Origin: Chondrosia reniformis
Lineage: Eukaryota; Porifera; Demospongiae; Chondrillida; Chondrillidae
DNA: 64,000 bases
Assembly: GCA_947172415.1 (NCBI GenBank)
Contig: OX359197.1
Span: 4,154,001-4,218,000 of the forward strand
Direction: 5' to 3'
Part shown: positions 25,801-37,800 of the stretch, one piece after another
Layout: each line of letters begins with the position of its first letter
Numbering within the stretch: position 1 is the first letter of the stretch
Notes under the pieces: model-generated
Seen by the model: only the letters and a program-made list of their open reading frames with translations
The model's database searches: none
What the model was told of the DNA's origin: nothing
Made by a program: the position numbers and the translations under genes

Positions 25801-28800
25801 GAAGTAATGCCTGAGAAACATCGGTTTATGTAAGATAATGACCCCAAGCACACCTCAGCTTATATGCCAGAAATGTTATGGAGAAGAACTGCATTAACTG
25901 GTGGTGGCACCTCCAGAGTCACCTGATCTAAACATGATAGAAAATCTCTGGCATGAACTTAAACAATATATTAGAGGAGTTAAGAAACCAAGAGTAAAGG
26001 AAGAACTGATCGGGATGGAAGAGTTTTGGCAGAGAGTTAGTAGAGAAAATGTAGAAAATACATTGGACATCTAAAAAAGTCATCCCACGCGTGATAGAGG
26101 TGGAAGGAGCAGCCACAGGACACTAGTAGCAGTATTTATGATACATACGAGTTATTAAATGATGATAAACATGAAATAATAAATAAATATAATAAAATAT
26201 TACATAATACATACATGCATTTAAAGGTTTGAATAAAAAAACATATACGAGATTATAAACACATAAATTATAATCTACATATGAAAAATGAAATAATATA
26301 ATATTAAGAAAATAATAAAATATAATATCTATATACGTACATGCATTTAAATGGTTTGAATAAATATAGATAAATAATTAAATGAAATAATGGACAAATA
26401 ATAAAATATTACACACATACTTTAAAGATAAATATATGAACTTTTAGTCATGCAGGGAATAAAAAATGTTTTCAAAACTTTTTGTCAGCTCTAAGATGTT
26501 TACATGCTTGACCTACAGTTTCGCAAGCAGTGTTCCAAAGTGGCATTTTCCCAGAACTTTGGGAACAAACCATACAAAGTGTCTTTGAGACAACTTAAAC
26601 CTTCAGCTGGTAGGGCTGGAAGTTCTCAGTGATCCTTCACAGTGCAGGTTTTCATCAGATCATTGCCAAATATAGATTCTTTGGCAAGTTTCACAGCCAG
26701 AGCACCAATCTTGGATTCATTCACCAACTTTGGGTATTTCATTTTTACCTGCTCATTTGGTAAAATTGCTCCTGGACCAGTAGTTGTTGTAAAACTGGAT
26801 GGCATTGGAGTTTGAAGGTTGGTTATTGTTTTCCTGGATAGCATTGATACTTGAACAATTTTCACTTATTTCATTGGGTAATGAGGGAAGAAACCTGTAT
26901 CCTGAGTAGTCGAATACAGTCAGTACAGTACCAAGGTTTGTGGTATTAAGTGCAGCAGGGCTTGGTGACACACAGTGAGTGTGAAACCATTCTTGACAAT
27001 CGCTGCATTGGATCATTGCAGCTCCACCCACACTTGGCATTTGGCAGATGCAGTAAATTGGCATCTTCCGTATTGCCTTCACTGCACCCTTCCTGCTTGT
27101 TTTTCTCATAGGAAACATGGTAAATTTGCCATCCTGGAAACACCATGCATATTCTTTTTAAGATCACAAATTATTCTAAAACGTTCAGCAAACTTTTCTT
27201 CAAAGTCATCAAATTTCTTTTCCAGCAAATTTATTGCTGTTCCATTACAAGTTACACAGCTCCTGTTGTTACATAAGCATCCTTGTCTTCGATAATTTTC
27301 TTTCGTGATACAATTGAGACAGAGTTCTCCTTTTCCCAGTAAACCAGAAATTGGTTTCTTACTTCTTTTTCGGTGCTTTTTGTTTCGGAATCAAAAGAGA
27401 AGAATGTATAACTGGTAAGCCTGTCGAATCGTCTTCACACCTCCCTATAATTAACACGAAGCATTTCTCATGTGCATGCGTTCCTACGCAAGACCGTTCC
27501 GCATGCTTTAGAAAAGTACAGATGTTCGTTTTTCGTCTTCACACAGTTTTCGTAGACACAAAACGCTGTATAAATGAAACCAAATGTATACTTTTTTTTA
27601 TATCTACCGTATATACGTATGTATATTTGCTGTAAATGTTTACTTTGCTAGCTTCTGAGGGAAGCTCCACTGACCATCGTTCAAAGGCCATATTACTATG
27701 GAAACCTACAGATGTTGTACAAGATGATGCATGTGAGTTTACTAAGTCAGAGAGTATGGCAGTACTCTTAAAGTACGTAGGGATGACCTGAAAAATAGTC
27801 ACCTATGTATATATGTATTCATTGTGGTCACACCTTAAAAATCAGTTGTAAAAGGATTTATATAAACTTTCTTAACTTCCTAGTAATGCTTTTGAACTAT
27901 TTTAAAAATGTAAATTTCAAATAGTGTCAAATAAAGCAAGTGGGTCAATCATGTTTTACCTACGTAATTATCATTTTCTCATTTTCTTCTCCTTTTTCCT
28001 CTGATTCTACTTAAAGAATCATAATGCCCAAACACATAGATATTTATATTAGGAACATTTTATTTGGAATTTCAATTGACTATAGGGAATAGGTAACCTT
28101 TCGTTTGGTAAGTACGTATGTATGATTACTAAAATCTATGTGAAAGGATAAGACTCTTTTCTGCCATTTTTATTTAAAACATAATGGAAAGTGTTCTTCT
28201 CCCTTTGATGTCAGCACTACTACAAGTGTTATACAAGGCAAGCATGAAGGATTAAAGTCTGTAAAGCTTTAAAGGGAAAAAGTGACAAAACAAGTTAAAT
28301 ATTCACATTAAACTTGCAAAACGACACTGCTTGCAGGCCAGACAGTAGTAACAGTAAAACACAGTAAATCTTGTCTGAAATAAGAAGTTGATCATACACT
28401 TTCTTACACTTACCAAGCTTTGCCTAGCATACATATATTCACTGTATTAGCAATTGCCTCTATACATAGTTCATTGTATATTCCAACCTGTATGATGTAA
28501 AGTTACCTCAATCTGGTTACATCAATTTCACAGCCATCTCTTTTCAGCAGCCTTTTCTATAACCAGAAATCAAATATAGGAGGTGTGTTTTTGTATCATC
28601 TGGTCCTTGGTTATGGGAACAGTTACCATTGCAGGGATATGGCTGTAAATGATGTTATTGGATTGGGAAAACAATGCAATTGTATACTGGTTTACTGTCT
28701 CCTGTGCAAGCATTATCATTCCTCGTTTTTATTGACTTATGAATATATAAAGAATTAAGGGAGTTAATTGCATTGAGCTGTGCATATAGGTCAAGTAAAT

Positions 28801-31800
28801 AATCATTAGAACTTTTTTTGCCGAACCAGCCAAGTGACCGCAGTCAAATCTTGGCTGGGGGACCAAAGTCCTATAAAATTGGCAACTAGTGATTGTCCCC
28901 AGTCATACAAGATGGAAACAGCATTTTCGTTATCATTTGGCAGCCAAATTTGGCTGATTTGGTGTGTTACTTTCCAATGATTATTTGCTTATCATTTTGA
29001 GTGTATACGTACATTACACAAGTGTTCCATGTAATTGCAAGTTGATTGTATGTATGGCAAGTCTATAGACAGATTTAATATTGTCTATTCAATATTAAAT
29101 ATACGTACATGTTTACTCAGTGTTTGTAATATTTATTTTCATGTTTTTCAGTGGAAGAGTTTCTGAAGATAGCCTATGATCGTTGTAATTATTCAAATGA
29201 GCAAGCGTTGGGTCTGCTCTTCATGTTCCAATATGACATGACCAAGGCTCTCTCTGAGTTACAGAATTATGTTCCGTTTGAAGGTACAACATACTTTATA
29301 TTTTACAATTGGATTGTGTATATACACATTTCTTTCTTTGTATACACATAAAAAGTATTCCTTTTGTTGTAACCCCCTAATAAATTTCTGATGATATTAT
29401 GGACGTTTGAGCATACTGATTGTGTTATTTAATCTCAGAAGAGTGGACGAAAAAGGATAAAGTCTTGTTTGAGCAAGCCTACCAGAAGCATGGGAAGGTT
29501 TTCCACCGTATAAGAGCAATGGTAAGCATATACTTACCAAAAACAAGTTTACAAGCTACGTACTTAAACTACTTTTATATGAGACAAATTCATTTGTATG
29601 GAAAATGCATATGTACAGAGTACCTAGGAATATGTGTCGTACTTGCAGGACTTATACGTATGAGTAAAATAAGTAATTTTAAAGGCTGAACAGTACATGT
29701 CTTTGCATTTCAATAAATTGCTGAGTGTGAAAGTTGGAATCCAACGGTAATTGTGAATGTCAAAATCATGACATTAATTATACCAAGCAGGTGTATAAGT
29801 ATTTATGTAAATAATGCACCAAGGAATTGTAGGACAAAAAAGAAATTAGTGTAAATGCACAATATGTAGATTTGTAAGGATATTTGACATAAAATCAATA
29901 GGATAGCACGGATTAATTATTAATTGACTTCTGTTGTATAAACGATAATACAATCACTATCAAAAAGGTATTTCAGGGCTGAATAGAGAGGGGGGGTGGG
30001 GGGGCATTTAGGATTGATTTTGCCCTCCCCCTAGATGTTTGGGAACCCCCTAACTGCTTGGACACCCTCATACCATTGCCCCCTTAATTTTGAAAATTTT
30101 CATTTTCCCCCTCTGGCCCCAAGTTCTGCATACAGCCCCCTGTATTTGCATTAATATCATAGGATTTTGTGTCAAATAACAAGGAAGTGGTAGGAAAGGG
30201 AAGGGACTCAGACATGCAATAATATTCAATTCAGAAGTGAATATTTTTAATGTCAATTATTAATTGGTAAAATCAAGTCAGAAAGGAAGGTCTAGCTTGC
30301 GCTTGAATTCTTCCTTTGTGTGAATAAGATAATTGATAATTCTGATAACAGGATATATCCAGTCATTTCTCAGGAAGTCCCTTATTTATTACTGCAGAAA
30401 GATATGCTTCCAAAAAGTACTTAGTTTTGCACAGGTAGCAGCAACACGAAGCCACAACAAATGTGATGAGAGCAACAAACACTTACTGTACATACCTCAA
30501 GCGCACTGATCAGTTGTCACTATATGTGACATTAAACAACAGCTGTGTACCTGATTAAGCTTGGAGCTTTCCCTACCTACTTCTAGAGGAATGACAGTAC
30601 TCATATATCCTTACTGCAATACTCTGGACATGATACAACATTTTGAAGAGTTTTTCTATGCCTACATAATTACGGATGTGCATTTTAAAATTATCAAGTG
30701 ATTAGGAGGTGCTTCTTTAAATGTCTCAGTATAAGACAACGAGTGCAAGAGAGACTATTATGTATATCATTGGTGACTAGGAATATTTGGCTGATAAACA
30801 TTCACCCCAATTTTGAAGGAACCTTTTTCAGGGTTTCTTTGGTCAACAAGTTAACCGATCGATCTGCTAGACTAAGTTTCCTCAGTATGTGTACGAACTT
30901 ATACTTGTAGTGTCAGTAGCCATCTTCTTAAGCTATACCTATCTCTTTAATCATGTCAAGAGTACCCTTTGATCAAAATTATTAACACTGTAGAGTATCT
31001 AGAAAAGTTAGATGATAGGAATTTCTTCTAACTGTGCCAAACCTATCTTTGAGATGGTACATCTTTTAGTCTTTCGATCATCTAGAGATGCAGTTGGTTC
31101 TTTTAGGATTTGGATGTGTCGAACCTGGGGGTCTTCTCAGTCGCTGAAGAAGATCCCCAGATTGAATTGTCTATAGATTCTCAGAAGACTGCAAAACATC
31201 TCAAAGATATCTAGAAAAGGTTTTACTTTAGATACAGCAGAAAACAAGTTGTAATTATTTTTGGAATTGATATACTGTAAGCAAAAAAATTGGAAGAAGT
31301 TTCAAGAACAGTGCAGCCTTTACTTTAGTATTTTATTCTAGCACTAAAGAGTATTAGCCACAGTGAAATGATATAACTAAGATAATAAGTGTGGAAGTAC
31401 ATGTGTGAATTATGTAAGTTCAGTTTCAAGTTATCACGGGTATCATGGTTTAGTACATTTAGTCACCTCTGTTAATGGTGATTTTAAACCACCTATACAA
31501 TTCCTTTAACACTACATTTACAGTTATAGTATTTGAAAACCTCTATAACTTTTAAAACTGTAGCCATATGTAGTTGTAAAGTGGGAAATGTTTAAACTTA
31601 TAACATCTGTAAATATACTGTGGAAATGAACACTGGAAAGTATTACACCAACCAACCAAGTGACGAAGTATGTATATCTGTAATTGTTTTTGTGTTCAGT
31701 TACCAGAAAAGACGATTGGGAGTCTCGTCAAGTACTATTATCAATGGAAGAAGGAGCATTCACGCTTAAGCATGATGGACAAAAAAGCTCAAAAGAGAAA

Positions 31801-34800
31801 GATTTGGTTAGCCTAGTATTGCATATATAAGTAGTGCCTTAACATTATTTACCTTGATTGCTGTGCCATGTATATCGTCATAGAAACATTTGAAGCATTT
31901 ACATGTACAATACTTGTTCTTTTGGATAATGTGTTCCAAGACATGGAATACCACATGTTTTTATACTGAGTGTTGAGGTTTAGGTGTTTTGTGAATTATA
32001 TTAGAGTAGCTATGGAACATTCTGCAGGAATATTTTAAAGAGGATTTATTGATTCCAGTGATTTTTCATGTACATATAAATGTATGAATAAACTTAATGT
32101 TATAAGTTGATAAATGGTTTGTACTCACAATCATTGGATCATCAGTACATCTTCTCAGTCATTTATGTACATACTACACCATAATTTATATTCTCACCAA
32201 ATTCGTCCAGCATACTCATTAAAGTTTGTATTTACGTAATTTCATGGATATCTATTATGAATTTTGTATGAGTGCTGTGAAGAATTGTGTACTATATAGT
32301 TGTTTTGTAACACAATTTTAAATTTAAATGCCATTTTGATAGCAAGTACAAGATTGTTGTTCATTCTGAAATGAAATCTCTTCTATTTAATATATATGTA
32401 CATACACGTGTACGTGCGTATTAATAAACTAGTTAATGCTGTTACACTGTTATCCTTTCTGAAGTTGTCCTCGCATATATTGTGTGGATGTCCTTCAAAG
32501 TCATATATGATCTAATAGCTGTAAGATATATCCTGTTTAACTCTTACCAGTTATGAATGTTGAAATCAATACAAATGTCATTTTCTATATATTGTACATA
32601 CGTACATATTACCTTCTTCATCTTACTGTAGTCATGTTGTATGCTAATGTAGGTACCACACTAGTAATGACGCTGCTAGCAAGAATGAGCAATGGAAAGG
32701 AAAGCGCCTGCCAAAAGTAAAATTTATGTTTATGCTTTTATTTATTTCATCAGTATATGTACGTATACCTATGTTAACTTACTTATTTTGCATTTAGCAT
32801 AGGACATGAAGGACTTTTTATGTTCTGCATTAGTAAAGACACATATAAAGTAAAATAAAAATGAAGTTAGAAATAGGGATGGCCAGTGATGCAACCATGT
32901 ATTGCATGTCTGGAAAAAGTTTTGAAAGAAGACAGTGATAATGAGAGAAACAGTTAACCATACAGAAGTGGTATACTTACATTTAAGTATCTATACACAT
33001 CACTTCTGTGTTTGGGTGCACCATTCCCAACACAGCTATCCATGGTGCACCCAAACACAGAAATGATGAGTATGGATAATTAACTTAAATTTCAGTATGC
33101 CACTTCTGTATGGTTAGCTATATCACTGTCTTGTTTCAAAACGTTTTCCAGATGTGCAATACATTGTTGCCATCCCTACATCATTTTAAAAATGCTTTTA
33201 TTTTACTTGTATTCCCCCTTTTTCCTGTTAATATTACTTGTTTGAATTTGTTTTGAAAGTTTTCTTGGTGACAAGTCGATTTAACATCAGAGTCAAAGAG
33301 AGAACAGATGAAAACCACATTTTTATTTGAAATGATGGCCGAGAATATCACAATTTAGTTTTTTAAACTAACGTGCCTTGTGTAGAGCACGTTCAAGCTT
33401 AGGGCAGCCTATTCCTTTTTGAACTTTTAACTGCCAGCATAAGTTCACATGTTAGCACTAGTTATTTTGAAAAGTTCATTTACAAAATGAAAAAGAACTT
33501 TTGGAATTGGACCTATTGCTGTTTAACCCCACTTTCCTAGTGTTGTAAATACATTTGGCATTTAGAATAGCATACATAAATGACGACAAATGGTCGAATA
33601 TAATTGAAAGTCGAATCGTTTCTTTATTTGGTGTTAATTGATAATACATTAAATAGGGTGGCCATGTCTTTTGGCCATATGGCAAGCCATCAGTAACAAA
33701 ATTCGGCAGTGATTACAATTGCAGTCTAAAACGTCGCGTGACAGCCAGTAACAAAATTCAGCAGTGATTACAATTGCAGTCTAAAACGTCGCGTGACAGC
33801 CGAAACGTTTTGAAACCACATGCAAAACGTTTTGGACGGCCCGATACATTTCAGAACAAAAATAAACATTTTAGCTAGGTAGCAGCGTAGCTATACCGTG
33901 TGTTGCGTGGCCAATCAGCCTTTTGCTTGAGTTTAGGAGACAATATATGGAATCAAGCGAGCATTACTGCGAGTATGCAATCAGCAGATGCAGTACTGCC
34001 ATGAGAGCAGTTTTTGGAATAGAAGTGAATGCAGAACAGCTACTCTGTGGAGATGAGCTGCAGAGCACAGAGGATCACGAGGAGCTGCAGTCCACACAGT
34101 ACAACTCCGCACAGCTGATTTTATCAATCAGGACTTTATCATCCCGTTGGGAAGAAAGATTGGAATTACTTTCTGTTCGGCCATCTCGTAGCCCAACATC
34201 TCTGCTGACAAGACAAGTAGGAAGACCTGCTTTTGTGTTGAGCATGGGACAGGTACTTTTTCTTACAGAAATGTCATTTTCATGGATCCAGATTGCCAAA
34301 CTGTTACGCATCTCTCATCAAACCCTGTGGCGTAGGAGGACAGAATGGGGACTACAGAGCCAAAGTGCCAGCTCCATCACAGATGAGGAACTTAGCAGTG
34401 CAATAGAACAGTGCGCTATAACCATCCTCACATAGGTGAATCAATCACTACCGGGATTATCAATGCTATCACAGGCCACCGTGTGTCCAGATGTAGGGTC
34501 AGGAGAGCTATTTGTGCTGTGGATCCTTGTTCACATCATTGAGGTGGAGGAATGGTTTGGTAGTTGGAAGGCCATATTCTGTTGCTGGGCTTAATTCCTT
34601 GTGGCACATAGGTAAGTCGCCAGCCTTACAATTTATCAGCTGCCCCTAACCTCCTGCAAAGTTTATAAAACCAGCGAGTAAGCAAAGTAATAGTCATTTC
34701 CACGAAGGTGCTAATGTCCATGGTATAAATAAACTCTGAAATGAGAAACCTCTATAATATAAATTTATAGCATGAATTTTCAGGCCTTAACGTGTTTGTT

Positions 34801-37800
34801 ATATAGAGATTGCATGACTATTTGCTGTGATGTGTTTTCATTTTGTTTAGATGGGCATCGTAAGCTTATCAGATGGGGATTTGTTTTACATGCTGGCATC
34901 GATGGCTACAGCCAACTCATCACATACATGCGTTGTGCTACAGACAACAGAGCAGATACAGTGTATTGACTGCTTGTCACAGCTGTTGAGCAATATGGAT
35001 TACCCTCACGTCTTCACTGTGATCAAGGAAGGGAGAATGTTTAGAGTTGCTGAGCACATGATTCTCTTCAGAGGGGCTAATCGAGGAAGTATCATATTTG
35101 GTAGCAGTCCACAATCAAAGGATTGAAAGGCTGTGGCGTGATATGCATCGATATGTGACGTCTGTATACTACCGCCTTTTCTATTACATGGAACAAAATG
35201 GCCTCTTGAACCCAATAGACACCAACCATTTAATTACACTACAATATGTATACCTCACGAGAATCAACCAGTTGATGTTGTGAAAAGCTGTCCTGATGGC
35301 TTCCTCAACTTCTGCATTGCTCGCGTGTCTGAAAATAGGTACCTTTCTGATTCATCCCTGGGCTTTCAAAGTCTGGCGTTGCTTTTCTTTTGGCACAGAT
35401 GCTTGCTTGTAGGGTAGCACTACTACTGTTACAGTCAGTGGCTTCGGTGTACAAGACTTTTTCTTCCTCTTCTAATTGGATACGACTAGTTCAGCACTAG
35501 GGCTAAATGTTGTCTGGCTCTTGCTGCCGGCTGAAGCTTGAAACAAAGAGGAAACCGTTTTTCAGGCAAACACAGATGCCTTTGCATGTTTAAGCTGTGA
35601 AACCAGAGAAAGTGATCTCTTAGATTCTAAATGAAGTGTTTGCTCTGCCTTTGTAGACCCGAGACTGGTGGCAGTATCTGTGCTTGCCAAGTCTGGTATG
35701 AGTCTACGTATCTTCTTGTATAGACTGAGAGGCTTTACAAGATAGTGTTGCTCTGCATCGCTCAGCTTGACAAACTCGTCACCATCAATGTAGTTATCTG
35801 GACAGAATATAAAAGTTGCAACTGTTTGGTATGTGGATATTTCTACAGCTAGCTAACTGTAAACATTTATACTGTCAGCTGAAACCTGTAATAAAGCTCT
35901 TACTGTAACAGCTTATGGGCAGCATATAGCTAACAGGTTTATATGGCTGAAAGGGGTTGCATGCTTCTATTTTAGAGGCCACCGTCTATCCACTTACCTC
36001 GAAATGGCGCAACACAAACTTCTGGTATTCCTTTACTTAGTAAATAATCACTCAATTTATTACAACTAAGACCTGCAGGTGAAGAACTTGGCCCAGGTTG
36101 TGACTGCAGCTCTTAAGGCAATTTGCTATCGTCGGCGATGCTGCCTTCCTGTCCGGGCAGGGATCTTTCTCCATCATGCAGGCGGCTCACGTGCACATCC
36201 GTGAAGGATTTACCAGGATTGACGCTAAGACAGAAAGATTGACGCTAAGACAGAAAGATTGACGCTAAGACAGAAAACGTTCTATGCACCTGCAGAAATT
36301 GTTCTAATTGCGTAAAAACGTTTTGCATGTGGTTTCAAAAGGTTTCGACTGTTACGCGACGTTTTAGACTGCAATTATAATCGCTGCCGAATTTTGTTAC
36401 TGATGACTTGCCATACGGCCAACTCTACTTAGTGAGTGTACTTTTTTTGGAATATCCAATAATAATTTAAGCATATAAGTAGGAAAAAGGATCTCAAAAC
36501 ACACAATGGAATACTGTTATTATATATTATGCAATGGCTCTGCATCAATTGGTGAAGAGCAGATTCTCCTTGTTACACTCACCAATGCTGCACACAACTC
36601 AGATGAAGCACTCTGAAATTAAGAGCACATTCTTCTCCAGAGCTCTCATCTAGACCTGGATAACTGATCCTTACTCAAGGAACTTGCCCTCTTGCCACTC
36701 ACTCATTCTTCTTTTGATGCACGTGACATGATCTTTGCTGTTGGATGATTTAAAGGGCTTCTGCAAGAAGAGCTGGAAAGATTGTGGCTGCCTTCAGTGC
36801 AATACCCTCCAAGATGGATGCTTCACCATATGCATAAAAGAGGGGCGCCAACTCCTGAACGAAAGTTTTGCCATTTTTTCCTGAGGGAACTTTGAATATA
36901 TTATGTTTCCCGTGTACAATCTGAGTGTAAATGGAGTTAATGTCAACTGTTATCCTTTCGCCGTCATTCTCTCCCCATTTGAATTGATTGAATGGATTAG
37001 CAGGGATAAATGAAGGAAGCTCAGTGATGCTGGAATTATCCACCATGCTCTGTGCAGGCTCCTCGTAGCCACCAGGCATCCTAGTAGTCCCTTTAGCTTT
37101 GGGATCCTGCGAGTTGGCTAACATCGGATTGGATAGGTTCTCGCCCGTGTCCCCTTGGAACACATTTGTACATGAGTGGACCGTTGACCCTTTGTAAACT
37201 ACATTTTAGCACACTCCAAGATGTTTAGGAAGACAGTCAGTACACCTCTTTTCTTCCTGTACACACACACAACCCCGACAAACTCCCTTACGATTACAGT
37301 GGCAGAGGGTCATTCTTGGATGATTCTCTGGAAATCTCGGGTATCTCGGGTACTTGAGAGAGAGAAATCACTTGTATCAAACAGTTAGCGTTGAAATCTG
37401 TATGCCATTTTAGATCACGTGGAACTACTACTACTGTACTCTCTGCTATTGGTTTTAAGGAAGATTTGATAGTTTGTATATGTAAAAGATATTTCAAAAT
37501 TTGTTAGGGTGTGTATTTAACGGAAAGTGCCTTTCTTAAGGCAGCTGATGACAAGAAGCTTGAAGCCATCAGAAAACTAGATATTGACATTAAAGAAATG
37601 TACTGTAAAGTAAGAATTAATTTAATACACATTTGATTTATAGCTACAAGAAATTCTTTACAAAAATATTCTCCAAATTGTGTACATATTAGTAAGAGTC
37701 TTAACATCTCTTAACTATAATGTTACGATTGTTAGACTGCCGTATTGTAGTCAATGAACTTGGTGTTACATATTTCCGGCCGTAGATTCAAGAGGGAAAA

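Noticed and set aside
29990-30140. G-run and C-run segment considered as a gene or regulatory island
   Set aside because: Low-complexity homopolymer runs without open frames or conserved words; reported only as intron content.
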